A stretch of 64,000 nucleotides of DNA from an uncultured Alphaproteobacteria bacterium (GTDB taxonomy: Bacteria > Pseudomonadota > Alphaproteobacteria > UBA7985), in contig CAJQLX010000038.1 of the NCBI GenBank assembly GCA_905479265.1, forward strand, positions 1-64,000, given 5' to 3'. Under the pieces are notes generated by a model. The model saw only the letters and a program-made list of their open reading frames with translations, was not told the DNA's origin and did no database searches. Each line of letters starts with the position of its first letter. The stretch's first letter is position 1. Shown here in pieces: positions 28,995 through 38,051 of this stretch. Both the position numbers and the translations under genes were made by a program.

Positions 28995-29528
28995 ATGACG
29001 CGGTTGTTACTGCTGGCATTTATTTTGACACCCATCATCGAGATCGCGGGCTTCATCACGGTCGGTGGCTGGATTGGTCTATGGCCAACGCTGCTGGTGG
29101 TGCTTTTAACCGCTGTAGCGGGCACCATTTTGGTACGCCAGCAATCGACGCAGGTGATCGCGCGGATCAACAGCCAGCTCAGTGTCGGTGAGATTCCAGG
29201 CCGGGCTATGTTCGATGGACTATGCTTATTTGCCGCAGCATTATTGCTGCTCACGCCGGGCTTTTTCACTGATTTTATCGGAATCGGCCTACTGCTGCCG
29301 CCTGTGCGATCCTTACTCGCGCCGCGTCTGCTGAATTGGGCGCAGAGCAGGGGCAGTGTTTCCTTTGGGGGCATGGGCGCCGCTGGCGGCGGTGGCTTTG
29401 CCGGCTATGGTTTCAGCTCAGACGACCCCGGCTTCTCAGCCCAAGGCCCGAGCGTCATCGAGGGCGAGGCAGAGGTCATTGATCCCGACGACGATCCCAG
29501 CTCCGGCAAGCCGCATAACGGAGCCTAG
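28995..29528 (+). CDS. fxsA: FxsA family membrane protein
   Basis: 177 residues. The start ATG 28995 follows AAAGGAAGG. FxsA proteins have short cytoplasmic-membrane cores with a first helix LLLLAFILTPIIEIAGF and a LLLTPGFFTDFIGIGLLLPP motif, both present (about 5-130). E. coli FxsA relieves phage T7 exclusion by F plasmid; its ordinary role is unknown. The tail from about 128 is glycine-rich then acidic. It precedes secB by 65 bases and diverges from timA. Confidence 0.9.
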   Translation: MTRLLLLAFILTPIIEIAGFITVGGWIGLWPTLLVVLLTAVAGTILVRQQSTQVIARINSQLSVGEIPGRAMFDGLCLFAAALLLLTPGFFTDFIGIGLLLPPVRSLLAPRLLNWAQSRGSVSFGGMGAAGGGGFAGYGFSSDDPGFSAQGPSVIEGEAEVIDPDDDPSSGKPHNGA

Positions 29529-29593
29529 TCCTCCGTCGCGCTGCGTGGTAACAGGCGTCCAACACGTAAAATTTAAGGAAATCGAGACCTCGC

Positions 29594-30073
29594 ATGGCCG
29601 AAAACGAAACCGCTCAAGCTCAAGCCGCTGGCGCCAACACGCAACAGGGCTTGGCGTTTCTGCACCAGTACCTGAAAGATTTGAGCTTTGAGAACCCGAA
29701 CGCTGCTTCCGGCCTCATGGCTCAGGGCAAGCAGCCGAAAATCGATATTGATGTAAACGTCAACAACCGCGATCTCGGCGATCGGCGTTTTGAAGTCGAA
29801 CTTCATACGTCCGTCAAAGCCACCGTTGATGGTCAAACGGGGTTCATTGTTGAGTGTGTTTACGCGGGCTTGGTCCAGATCGGCAACGACGTGCCGGATG
29901 AAGCCATTGAGAAGCTGCTGGTGGTTGAGGTTTCCCGTTACCTGTTCCCGTTTGCGCGTGAGATTGTTTCTGACGCCACGGTAAAGGGTGGCTACCCGCC
30001 GCTGCTGCTCAATCCGTTCAATTTCCTGACCTTGCTGGCCAACCGCAAAGATCGGGGTGAAGCCGAGGCTTAA
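29594..30073 (+). CDS. secB: Protein-export chaperone SecB
   Basis: 159-residue tetrameric export chaperone that keeps preproteins unfolded and hands them to SecA. Key stretches are YLKDLSFENPNA, VNVNNRDLGDRRFEVELH and FPFAREIVSDATVKGGYPPLLLNP. The N-terminal 15 residues are Gln/Ala rich and not conserved. It overlaps the convergent dnaQ by four bases, the same layout as in Caulobacter and Rhizobiales. Confidence 0.97.
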   Translation: MAENETAQAQAAGANTQQGLAFLHQYLKDLSFENPNAASGLMAQGKQPKIDIDVNVNNRDLGDRRFEVELHTSVKATVDGQTGFIVECVYAGLVQIGNDVPDEAIEKLLVVEVSRYLFPFAREIVSDATVKGGYPPLLLNPFNFLTLLANRKDRGEAEA

Positions 30074-30804
30074 TCGCCGGTCGAGGTCACACCGTATTTT
30101 GACCAAATCGGATCGCTGACGTCGGACAAAAACTGGCGATGGCGGTCCGATTCTTTTTGTGCCACGGGAAAAGTGCGCGCTGGAAATGGGCCTTTGGTTT
30201 CTTCTACAAGCTGTCCGTCGCCCGCTGGGCCAGCAGATTTACTGCTGGACCGGGATGAGGGGGCCATGGCGTCCAGACCAAAGCCCGGCTGACGCCCGCC
30301 TTTGAGTTCGAGATACACCTCCGCCAACAACTCGCTATCGAGTAAAGCGCCGTGCAGCGTGCGGCTGGCATTGTCGATGCCAAACCGGCGACAAAGCGCG
30401 TCCAAACTGGCCGGAGATCCGGGAAACGCCCGACGCGCCATAGCAAGCGTATCGATGGCGCGGCTCATGGGCAGTGTCGGGCGGCCAATGGTTTTCAGCT
30501 CGGCGTTGATGAATTTCATGTCAAACGAGGCGTTGTGGATCACCAGTGGCGCGTCGCCGATAAAGTCGATAAACGCGTCGGCCTGTGCCGAAAAAACCGG
30601 ATGGCCTGAGAGAAATTCTGCTGACAGTCCATGCACTTCATACGCGCCCGCTGGCATATCGCGCTGCGGGTTGATGTAGACGTGAAATGTCTTTCCTGTC
30701 GGAAGCAAGCCATCGAGCTCGACACAGCCAATTTCAACGATCCGATGGCCTTCGCTGGGCTCAAAGCCCGTTGTTTCGGTATCGAGCACAATCTCGCGGG
30801 TCAT
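30070..30804 (-). CDS. dnaQ: DNA polymerase III epsilon subunit
   Basis: 244-residue 3'-5' proofreading exonuclease. Exo I is VLDTETTG (5-12), Exo II HNASFDMKF (near 98) and Exo III with HGALLDSELLAEVY (near 160). The C-terminal part (about 185-244) is poorly conserved and Ser/Pro-rich, and would bind the alpha subunit. ATG 30804 overlaps the coaE stop by ATGA. It closes the maf-aroE-coaE-dnaQ operon. Confidence 0.96.
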   Translation of the reverse strand: MTREIVLDTETTGFEPSEGHRIVEIGCVELDGLLPTGKTFHVYINPQRDMPAGAYEVHGLSAEFLSGHPVFSAQADAFIDFIGDAPLVIHNASFDMKFINAELKTIGRPTLPMSRAIDTLAMARRAFPGSPASLDALCRRFGIDNASRTLHGALLDSELLAEVYLELKGGRQPGFGLDAMAPSSRSSSKSAGPAGDGQLVEETKGPFPARTFPVAQKESDRHRQFLSDVSDPIWSKYGVTSTGD

Positions 30805-31481
30805 TCGCTTTTTCCTGACAGCATTTTTGGGGCGCGGTGAATGGCGCCTTTGAACAGCGTGTTGCGGCGGTGGCGCGGCGGCCAGGTTTTTGCCTGCACC
30901 GGGATGCGATCCGCCTGCACCAGCGCAGCCCAGGTTACCGACCGGCCCAAACCTGTTGCAATCACCACGTCGGCGCGCCGGCGTTTGTCCCGGTCTGGCA
31001 CTTGGCGCGCCAGAATGCCGGCAAGTTTCTCTGCCGTCATGCCGGGTCTCGCCAGTGCGCGGCGGGCTTGCAGGGCTGCGGGCGCGGACACCACCCAAAT
31101 GGCATCACAGCGCCCCTCACCCCGACCTTCAAGCAGCAATGGAATGTCCAACAGCACTTTGCGACGGCGTTGGCGCTGCCAAAGCGCCAATAAACGCCGA
31201 TTCTCGTGATAGACCAACGGATGCAAAACCGCTTCGAGCTTGCGCAGTACCGATCGATCTTTGAACGCCAAATCGCCAAGCGCTTTGCGGTCCATGCCGC
31301 GTTCAAACGACACGGCGTCTGAGGCGAATGCTGCGATGGCAGGCAGGGCTTTGCCCCGTGGCCCCGTGAGAGCATGAACCACAGCATCGGCGTCAAAGTG
31401 CGCGTAGCCCATGCGCGCGAGCATGCGGGCGGCCGTAGATTTGCCCATGGCGATGGAACCGGTCAGGCCGATGACTTTCAT
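30801..31481 (-). CDS. coaE: Dephospho-CoA kinase
   Basis: Last step of coenzyme A synthesis. The 226 residues carry P-loop GLTGSIAMGKST (5-16), HFDADAVVH (near 29), and the LLDIPLLLEG lid region near 108. It starts at ATG 31481, four bases after the aroE stop, and overlaps dnaQ by four bases. The C-terminus is a little longer and more basic (RHRRNTLFKGAIHRAPKM) than in many relatives. Confidence 0.95.
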   Translation of the reverse strand: MKVIGLTGSIAMGKSTAARMLARMGYAHFDADAVVHALTGPRGKALPAIAAFASDAVSFERGMDRKALGDLAFKDRSVLRKLEAVLHPLVYHENRRLLALWQRQRRRKVLLDIPLLLEGRGEGRCDAIWVVSAPAALQARRALARPGMTAEKLAGILARQVPDRDKRRRADVVIATGLGRSVTWAALVQADRIPVQAKTWPPRHRRNTLFKGAIHRAPKMLSGKSE

Positions 31482-31485
31482 GGCC

Positions 31486-32334
31486 TCACACCAAACCCAT
31501 GCGGCGTTCGACTTTGTGCCGCAAGCCCGCATCAACAACCACGCGTCCGCCAAAAAACGCCTGAAATGCCGGACGCGCCTGATGCAAAAGCATGCCCAGG
31601 CCATCAACCGTCCGGCACCCGCGAACTTCTGCTGATTGAAGCAGTGCTGTTTGCAAGGGGTTGTAGACGATGTCGTTGACCACAGTTTGGCTCGTCTGGG
31701 CGGCCAAAGTGCAGGTGATGGGGTTCTCTCCCTTCATACCGCGGGAGCTTGTGTTGATGATCAGGGGCAGCATTTGCTGGTCCATAAGACTTTCAGCATC
31801 GTCCCACGAAAGCGGCTCAATCCGCGCTGAAACCGCCAATTCATCAGCGAGCGCTTGCGCTCTGCTCAAGGTTCTATTGGCGAGCACAATATCCTGAACG
31901 CCTGCATCCTGCAGCGCCACCAATACAGCCCGCGCCGCCCCGCCAGCGCCAAGCACCAACGCTCGCTTGGGCGTTTGCCCGGTTAAGCTGGGGGCCAAGT
32001 TTTCCCAAAACCCATAAGCATCGGTGTTGCGGGCTTGGATTTTGCCTTGGGTGAAAACCAGCGTATTCGATGCCCCAATCCGCCGGGCGGTTTCGTCCGT
32101 GGTATCTGCCAGTGCCAACGCCGCTTCCTTATGAGGAACGGTGACGTTAACACCCTGAAAGCCGCGCTCTACCAGAGCCCGAATCTCATCGGCAAATGCA
32201 TCGGGGTGCAAATCAAGCGCCTCATAAGTGCCGGCGATCCCAGTACTTTCGAGCCAATGGCCGTGAATCGTGGGCGATTGAGAATGGGCAATCGGGTGAC
32301 CAACAACAGCAGCTTTCAAGGGAGCACCTCTCAT
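31486..32334 (-). CDS. aroE: Shikimate dehydrogenase
   Basis: NADPH-dependent reduction of 3-dehydroshikimate in aromatic amino acid synthesis. The 282 residues show SQSPTIHGHWL (substrate serines), NVTVPHKEAAL with the catalytic lysine (near 66), NTDAYGF with the paired aspartate (near 102) and the GAGGAARAVL dinucleotide loop (near 128). Follows maf by three bases. Confidence 0.96.
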   Translation of the reverse strand: MRGAPLKAAVVGHPIAHSQSPTIHGHWLESTGIAGTYEALDLHPDAFADEIRALVERGFQGVNVTVPHKEAALALADTTDETARRIGASNTLVFTQGKIQARNTDAYGFWENLAPSLTGQTPKRALVLGAGGAARAVLVALQDAGVQDIVLANRTLSRAQALADELAVSARIEPLSWDDAESLMDQQMLPLIINTSSRGMKGENPITCTLAAQTSQTVVNDIVYNPLQTALLQSAEVRGCRTVDGLGMLLHQARPAFQAFFGGRVVVDAGLRHKVERRMGLV

Positions 32335-32337
32335 GAT

Positions 32338-33000
32338 TTAGGCCAGCAACGCTTGGCGTTCACGCAAATGCGCGAGCAATCCAGTCAAATCCATGCCCAA
32401 AATGGTGAAAAAATCACCTTCAACCGCGTCAAACAACTGCGCACCCAGCCCTTCGAGTTGGTAACCGCCAACAGACCACAGCACTTCGTCGCCCAAGGTA
32501 TCCAAGTAAGCTCGGATGTATGCGTCGCTGAGGTCGCGCATGGTTAAATCCGCGCTGCGGGTCGAAGACCATTGCACTGCACCATCAACACACACAGCGG
32601 TGGCTGTAACCAGCTGGTGAGACTTACCGCTGAGAATCGACAAATTTTTGTGCGCCAAGCCACGATTGTCAGGCTTGTCAAACCATAGCTCTGCGCCGCT
32701 TGGCTCCTTGAGCACCAGCATCTGGTCAGCCCCAACGGTGATTTGGCCAGGATGCATCTGCGAAACCGAAACTGCCTTAGCCGCGGCAAGCTCTTGAGCG
32801 ACGTCAGCCGCTGAACGGCCATTTGCTTCACCGTCGGCCTTTACCGGCGCTTCGTCTACGTCTGAGGGCGCAACAACGATTGGCAACCCCGCATCCATAA
32901 GCATCGCCATCCGCGTTTGCGATGCGGATGCCAACAACAGGGGTTGCTCATCCAGCCATCCCAATTGAGGGGGCATCGGGAAATCGTCAAAATCATCCAT
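32338..33000 (-). CDS. maf: Maf-like nucleoside triphosphate pyrophosphatase
   Basis: 220 residues. Maf proteins hydrolyse non-canonical or specific nucleoside triphosphates. LLASASQTRMAML, APSDVDEAPVK, VGADQMLVL and SVGGYQLEGLGAQLFDAVEG mark the family; the active-site Asp-rich pieces are intact. ATG 33000 (MDDFDDFP) is chosen; a TTG at 33033 in frame is possible. It is the first gene left of the presumed origin, equivalent to the gene next to Cori in Caulobacter. Confidence 0.9.
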   Translation of the reverse strand: MDDFDDFPMPPQLGWLDEQPLLLASASQTRMAMLMDAGLPIVVAPSDVDEAPVKADGEANGRSAADVAQELAAAKAVSVSQMHPGQITVGADQMLVLKEPSGAELWFDKPDNRGLAHKNLSILSGKSHQLVTATAVCVDGAVQWSSTRSADLTMRDLSDAYIRAYLDTLGDEVLWSVGGYQLEGLGAQLFDAVEGDFFTILGMDLTGLLAHLRERQALLA

Positions 33001-33556
33001 CACGCAGTTTGATCCTTTTATCAGTGACGCCAAACCCCAACCGAGTCGCGGCTTAAAGGCTAAAGTTATTCTCCAACCCCTGTGTGTAACCCAATGGCTT
33101 GGTTGGGGATGGGGTTGAGTGCTTTTCTTATACTGAGGACAACTCTTCGTTCACAGTAAGGTTTTCAACCGTGGAAAAGGATAGTTTCTGACACATGAAG
33201 ACTGAGGATGCATGGTCTCAAACTCACTCAAAATTTCGATAAATGTGGTGGAGTTTGCTCTGATATATATGGCGATTCCGAGCGACGGTCGCGCAATGTG
33301 GCGCACATGGAAAGCAGGCTCAAATTTGGGGGTAAGTCGAGGATATCTTTTGATCCACAGATTCTGACCCTGCCAACAACAACAACTACCATTTTTAAAA
33401 ACTTTGTTTTGTTAGTTGGGGTTCTTTAAGCCATCACTGGTCTTGTGTTCAAACACCCCGTTCGATCGAGATTGATAAGGGCGTTGCGTTTGCTGGCAAA
33501 CAGACTTGAGCGCCAACGGCTTGCCTTTTCCATCCTTACCCCGCAAATCAGTGGCC
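33001..33556. other. Candidate chromosomal replication origin (oriC)
   Basis: 556 non-coding bases between maf and hemE, the same position as Cori of Caulobacter crescentus and the origin of Rickettsia. TGATCCACA at 33351-33359 equals the Caulobacter G-type DnaA box, and TCGTTCACA (33147-33155) is a weaker match to the loose consensus. GANTC methylation sites lie at 33043, 33274 and 33360, the last one touching the DnaA box. An A/T-rich stretch (about 33380-33430) follows and could be the unwinding element. Flanking operons run outward on both sides. Promoters for maf and hemE must also be here. Position is strong evidence, the boxes moderate. Confidence 0.75.
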
Positions 33557-34597
33557 ATGACACTCACGTATTCGGGCGACAAGCCTCTTCTCGCCGCTTT
33601 GCACGGTCAATCTCAATGGCCCCGGCCCGCATGGTTCATGCGTCAAGCTGGACGATATTTGCCGGAATACCGTGTGCTGCGGGCTGAGGCGGGCGGCTTT
33701 TTGGATTTGTGCGACAATCCGGACTTTGCCACCGAAGTGACCTTGCAGCCCATTCGCCGTTACGGCTTTGATGGCTCAATCTTGTTTTCCGATATTCTAA
33801 CCATCCCGCGCGCACTGGGCCAAGATCTGGCTTTTGCAGCCGGAGAAGGCCCGGTTTTGGGCGCTCTGCCGGACCATGCTGGTATGGAAGACCGCTTGGC
33901 GAGCGGGCAAGCCGCAGTGGTGCTCGATCCCGCTTATCGGGCTGTATCGCAAATCCGAGGGGCTTTGCCTGAAACCACCACGCTGATTGGTTTTGCCGGC
34001 GCGCCGTGGACATTGGCGACCTATATGATCGAAGGAGGGGCGAGTAAATCCTATGCGGCGACCAAGGCTATGGCCTACGGCAATCCGTCTGGTTTCGCTG
34101 CGTTGATCGATCTGCTGGTGCGGAGTGTCGCCCAGCATTTGATCGCGCAAATTAAAGCCGGGGCCGATGCTGTGATGATTTTCGATTCTTGGGCTGGATC
34201 TTTGGACCAAGCGGCGCAGTTGGCGTGGTCTTCTGCACCACTCAAGGCCATTGTCCGCCTGATCCGGCAAGAAGCGCCGGACACACCGGTGATTTTGTTT
34301 CCGCGAAAGGCCATGTTTGCCGCCCGCGATTTGTCTGGCTTCGATGCGCTGGTGAGCCTGCAAGTTGATTATTCCAATGATCTTCGGTCTGCTTCGGCGC
34401 TGGAATTTGCTGCGATACAAGGTAATCTGGACCCTGGTCGCCTGTTGGGAGACCGTGAAAGCGTCGAGGCCGCTACGCGTGATGTTATTGGACGGGTAGA
34501 CCGCGAACGCAGCCACGTTTTCAATCTTGGCCATGGTATTTTCAAAGAAAGCGACCCCGATGCAGTGCACTGGGTGCTGGATGCTGTACGCTCCTAA
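33557..34597 (+). CDS. hemE: Uroporphyrinogen decarboxylase
   Basis: Decarboxylates uroporphyrinogen III to coproporphyrinogen III in heme synthesis. The 346 residues carry WFMRQAGRYLPEYR (near 27), the FSDIL stretch and VMIFDSWAG (near 205), where conserved Arg, Asp and Tyr bind substrate. ATG 33557 gives the normal start (MTLTYSGDKPLL). It leads a right-facing block with hemJ and flanks the origin candidate. Confidence 0.97.
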   Translation: MTLTYSGDKPLLAALHGQSQWPRPAWFMRQAGRYLPEYRVLRAEAGGFLDLCDNPDFATEVTLQPIRRYGFDGSILFSDILTIPRALGQDLAFAAGEGPVLGALPDHAGMEDRLASGQAAVVLDPAYRAVSQIRGALPETTTLIGFAGAPWTLATYMIEGGASKSYAATKAMAYGNPSGFAALIDLLVRSVAQHLIAQIKAGADAVMIFDSWAGSLDQAAQLAWSSAPLKAIVRLIRQEAPDTPVILFPRKAMFAARDLSGFDALVSLQVDYSNDLRSASALEFAAIQGNLDPGRLLGDRESVEAATRDVIGRVDRERSHVFNLGHGIFKESDPDAVHWVLDAVRS

Positions 34598-34639
34598 TTC
34601 GCGCGCTCGGCTTACCTGTTTATTGAGAGAACCTTCATC

Positions 34640-35098
34640 ATGATCGCTGTGTTTCTAACGTTTAAAACCATCCATATCATCGCCGTCATCGCTTGGATGG
34701 CCGGGTTGCTCTACCTCCCGCGCTTGTTCGTCTACCACGCGGATGCAGAGGCGGGGTCGGATAAGTCCGAGACCTTCAAAGTTATGGAACGCCGCCTGTA
34801 TGCTGCGATTATTAATCCCGCGATGATCGTGACCTGGATCGCCGGTCTGGGGATGGTCGTGTATTGGGAGATGAATGGCATCACAACGGCGCGGGAGTTC
34901 TGGTTTATCGCGAAGTTTGTGTTGGTATTGGCGATGAGCGGTGTGACGGGCATGCAGTCTCGACACGTGAAAAACTTTGCCGCTGATATCAACACCAAAT
35001 CTGCCCGCTACTTCCGTATTTTCAACGAAGTTCCAACGGTGTTGATGATTCTGGTGGTCATTTTAGTGGTCGTTAAGCCTTTTCAGGGGCTTTTGTAG
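34640..35098 (+). CDS. hemJ: Protoporphyrinogen IX oxidase HemJ
   Basis: 152-residue integral membrane enzyme that oxidises protoporphyrinogen IX, common where HemG and HemY are absent. Four hydrophobic segments (about 3-25, 55-75, 85-105, 128-148) and the family residues in IHIIAVIAWMAGLLYLPRLF are present, including the conserved His and Trp. It follows hemE by 42 bases, so both steps of the heme pathway share a transcript. Confidence 0.93.
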   Translation: MIAVFLTFKTIHIIAVIAWMAGLLYLPRLFVYHADAEAGSDKSETFKVMERRLYAAIINPAMIVTWIAGLGMVVYWEMNGITTAREFWFIAKFVLVLAMSGVTGMQSRHVKNFAADINTKSARYFRIFNEVPTVLMILVVILVVVKPFQGLL

Positions 35099-35391
35099 GC
35101 TAAAATGCCGTTCTGATGGAAAGGGCCGTTGACAGGTTTCGCGGCCCTGCCTATTCCAAAGATTGTGTTGGCTCTGCGCCAGTGCTGGCCCGATGCGGCC
35201 ACGGTCCCTCGTCCGAGGTGAGGCCTCTTTCCCCTATTTTTCTCGCAGTTGTTCTCTGATCCGCCGATCTGCTCTTGCTGCGACCCGCTCTGTTTTGTCG
35301 GCCAAACTTCGTGCTGACCTCATTTGCTTCGGTGGTCCTGCCTGTGCTGGCAGGCGTTGAAGCGCGATCCTAGACGGATATTTTTCGAAAC
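35099..35391 (+). other. Leader region of rho
   Basis: 293 bases before rho with no supported gene. AGGGCCG (35122-35128) and CGGCCCT (35141-35147) form a 7-bp stem soon after hemJ, without a T-run on the plus strand. Long 5' leaders upstream of rho take part in its self-limiting termination in other bacteria, so a similar role is possible, but no direct signal is seen. Confidence 0.35.
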
Positions 35392-36648
35392 ATGCATCTC
35401 GAAGATCTCAAACAAAAGACCCCTGTTCAGCTGATTGCCATGGCTGAAGAAGTGGAAATCGAAAATGTTGCCTCCATGCGTAAGCAAGAGTTGATGTTTG
35501 CCATTCTGAAGGCTGTTGCTGAAAACGATGAGTCGATTTTTGGCGGAGGCGTGATCGAAGTGCTGCAGGATGGTTTCGGCTTTCTGCGTTCTCCGGAAGC
35601 AAACTACCTCGCTGGCGCCGATGACATCTATGTTTCACCCAACACAGTGCGGAAGTTTGGTCTGCGAACAGGTGACAGCGTGGACGGCGAGATCTGTGCG
35701 CCGCGCGACAATGAACGGTATTTTGCCCTGACCAAGGTCAATACCATCAACTTTGAAGACCCAAGTTCTACGCGGACGCGGGTCAACTTCGATTCTCTTA
35801 CGCCGCTTTATCCGGATGAGCGGTTAAAACTAGAGGTTGAGGACCCAACCAACAAAAATCTGACAGGCCGCGTTATTGATCTGGTGAGCCCGATTGGTAA
35901 GGGCCAGCGGGCGCTGGTGGTTGCACCGCCACGCACGGGTAAAACTATGATGCTGCAGACCATTGCAGACAGCATCAGCCGGAATAATCCTGAAGCCTAT
36001 TTGATCGTCCTGTTGATCGATGAGCGTCCGGAAGAAGTTACAGACATGCAGCGTTCGGTGAACGGTGAGGTTGTGGCCTCAACGTTTGACGAGCCCGCAA
36101 CCCGCCACGTTCAGGTTTCCGAAATGGTAATCGAACGTGCGAAGCGGCTGGTTGAGCACAAGAAAGACGTGGTGATTTTGCTCGATTCCATCACGCGCCT
36201 TGCTCGTGCTTACAACACTGTTGTTCCGTCATCAGGTAAGGTTTTGACCGGCGGTGTTGATGCCAACGCGATGCAGCGCCCCAAGCGTTTCTTTGGTGCG
36301 GCTCGAAACATCGAAGAAGGCGGCTCGTTGACCATCGTTGGTACCGCACTGATCGATACCGGTTCGATGATGGATAAAGTGATCTTTGAGGAATTCAAAG
36401 GCACGGGTAACTCGGAAATTGTTCTTGACCGGAAACTGGCCGACAAGCGGACCTATCCCGCCATTGACATTGGCGGTTCCGGCACGCGTAAGGAAGAGCA
36501 GTTGGTCGAACGTGGCGAACTGGCGAAAATGTGGGTTCTGCGTCGCATTCTGATGCCGATGGGCCCGGTCGATGCGATGGAATTCCTGATCGACAAACTG
36601 CGGACATCGAAGTCAAACGACGACTTCTTCCTGTCCATGAATCAGTAG
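35392..36648 (+). CDS. rho: Transcription termination factor Rho
   Basis: 418-residue hexameric RNA helicase that ends untranslated transcripts. The N-terminal helix bundle and cold-shock-like RNA-binding domain ([22 protein letters not shown]) precede the RecA-like core with P-loop [11 protein letters not shown] (near 180), Walker [17 protein letters not shown] and the [21 protein letters not shown]- and R-loop region. Normal length and motifs. Confidence 0.98.
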   Translation: MHLEDLKQKTPVQLIAMAEEVEIENVASMRKQELMFAILKAVAENDESIFGGGVIEVLQDGFGFLRSPEANYLAGADDIYVSPNTVRKFGLRTGDSVDGEICAPRDNERYFALTKVNTINFEDPSSTRTRVNFDSLTPLYPDERLKLEVEDPTNKNLTGRVIDLVSPIGKGQRALVVAPPRTGKTMMLQTIADSISRNNPEAYLIVLLIDERPEEVTDMQRSVNGEVVASTFDEPATRHVQVSEMVIERAKRLVEHKKDVVILLDSITRLARAYNTVVPSSGKVLTGGVDANAMQRPKRFFGAARNIEEGGSLTIVGTALIDTGSMMDKVIFEEFKGTGNSEIVLDRKLADKRTYPAIDIGGSGTRKEEQLVERGELAKMWVLRRILMPMGPVDAMEFLIDKLRTSKSNDDFFLSMNQ

Positions 36649-36670
36649 CGCAAGCGGGTAGGCTCGATCC

Positions 36671-38002
36671 GTGTCTCGTGCTGATACCATATTTGCCGTT
36701 TCAACCGGTGGCGGTCGCGCAGGCGTGGCCGTCATTCGTGTTTCTGGGCGGGAGTCTTTGGCCGCACTCAGAGCCTTGATCCGTAACGCCGCTGCAGCCG
36801 AGCCCGCATTGCCGGCGCCTCGCATTCTGCATCGTGCCAATCTTCGGACCGCAGATGGTGCGTTGTTGGACGAAGCGATGGCCGTCCATTTTTTGGGGCC
36901 AAACTCCTTCACCGGTGAAGATGTTGTTGAGCTTCACGCGCACGGTTCACCAGCGGTGGTAAGGGCGGTGTTATCCGCGCTGAGCACCATGCCTGGATTA
37001 CGCCCTGCGGAAGCTGGCGAGTTCACGCAGCGCGCTTTTCTGAATGGAAAGATGGATTTGGCAGCCGTGGAGGGCTTGGGCGATCTGATCGACGCCCAAA
37101 CTGAGGCGCAACGCCGGCTCTCGCTGCGGCAATTGGGCGGCGCTTTGTCCGATCAGGTGCTGGCTTGGCGTGAATCCATTATCATGATGCGTGCTGAAAC
37201 AGAAGCTTGGATCGATTTTCCAGACGAAGACCTGCCGACTGACTTTTTCCCAACCCTAAGAGCCCGTGCGGCCGCGTTGGCTGCGGCCATGCAGCAGGCG
37301 ACGTCTCAATCACACCGATTGGCGGCGCATGTTCGGGATGGCTTTTCCGTGGCATTGGTTGGCCTGCCCAACGTGGGTAAGTCGTCGCTGTTAAACGCTC
37401 TGGCAGCCCGGGAAGTGGCCATTGTCACTGAAGTGGCTGGGACGACGCGCGACGCTCTGTCGGTTCCCATAGAGTTGGATGGTTTCCTCGTGAATGTCGT
37501 GGATACGGCGGGCATGCGGGACACCGCCGATAAAGTTGAAGCCATTGGTGTTGATCGAGCGATTAAAGCGGCTGAGACGGCGGATCTGGTGCTATGGCTG
37601 ATCGACCAGCGCGGTGAAGACCCGGATATTGCTGCGCGTTTGGAGGGCGCTTCCGTTGTTAAAATCGCGACCAAGCAAGATCTGTGGACAGCCAATAGCG
37701 TTGATCTTGGTGTGTCTGTGATATCCGGTGAGGGGCTCGATGCGGTATTGTTGGTGGTCCGTGACTGTTTGCTGGGCGAGGGGGTATCGCTCGACCATGT
37801 CCTACCCATGGGCAGGCAGCGGCACGCCCACCACGTTGGCCAAGCCGTTGAAGCGTTGGGCCGTTGTGAGGACCATGAAGAGCTCGCTTTACTCGCCGAA
37901 TGTATGCGAGACGCGTCTGCTGCGCTGGGTCGGATTACCGGTGCGGTTGATGTTGAGGACGTGCTCGACCATATTTTCAGTCGATTCTGTATTGGTAAAT
38001 AA
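36671..38002 (+). CDS. mnmE: tRNA modification GTPase MnmE
   Basis: 443 residues, GTG start. MnmE acts with MnmG to place carboxymethylaminomethyl groups on wobble uridine U34. The N-terminal folate-binding domain begins DTIFAVSTGGGRAGVAVIR. The embedded G domain has [13 protein letters not shown] (G1, near 224), DTAGMRDT (G3) and ATKQDLW (G4; usual NKxD replaced by TKQD). It ends in the catalytic FCIGK, as required. It follows rho by 22 bases and precedes mnmG. Confidence 0.96.
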   Translation: MSRADTIFAVSTGGGRAGVAVIRVSGRESLAALRALIRNAAAAEPALPAPRILHRANLRTADGALLDEAMAVHFLGPNSFTGEDVVELHAHGSPAVVRAVLSALSTMPGLRPAEAGEFTQRAFLNGKMDLAAVEGLGDLIDAQTEAQRRLSLRQLGGALSDQVLAWRESIIMMRAETEAWIDFPDEDLPTDFFPTLRARAAALAAAMQQATSQSHRLAAHVRDGFSVALVGLPNVGKSSLLNALAAREVAIVTEVAGTTRDALSVPIELDGFLVNVVDTAGMRDTADKVEAIGVDRAIKAAETADLVLWLIDQRGEDPDIAARLEGASVVKIATKQDLWTANSVDLGVSVISGEGLDAVLLVVRDCLLGEGVSLDHVLPMGRQRHAHHVGQAVEALGRCEDHEELALLAECMRDASAALGRITGAVDVEDVLDHIFSRFCIGK

Positions 38003-38037
38003 ATCTGAGCTGCCGCGTACCGCAGCCTGCTAGAGGC

Positions 38038-38051
38038 GTTTCACGTGAAAC
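38038..38051. promoter_or_regulatory. parS site 1
   Basis: GTTTCACGTGAAAC is a perfect 14-bp palindrome matching the core of the bacterial parS consensus (TGTTTCACGTGAAACA). It overlaps the GTG start codon of mnmG (38045-38047), so ParB could bind exactly where translation begins. parA and parB lie 2.8 and 3.6 kb downstream. Confidence 0.93.

Noticed and set aside
34968-34985. Third parS-like site (GACACGTGAAAAAC) in hemJ
   Set aside because: Only one half of the palindrome matches; too weak to list with the two perfect sites.
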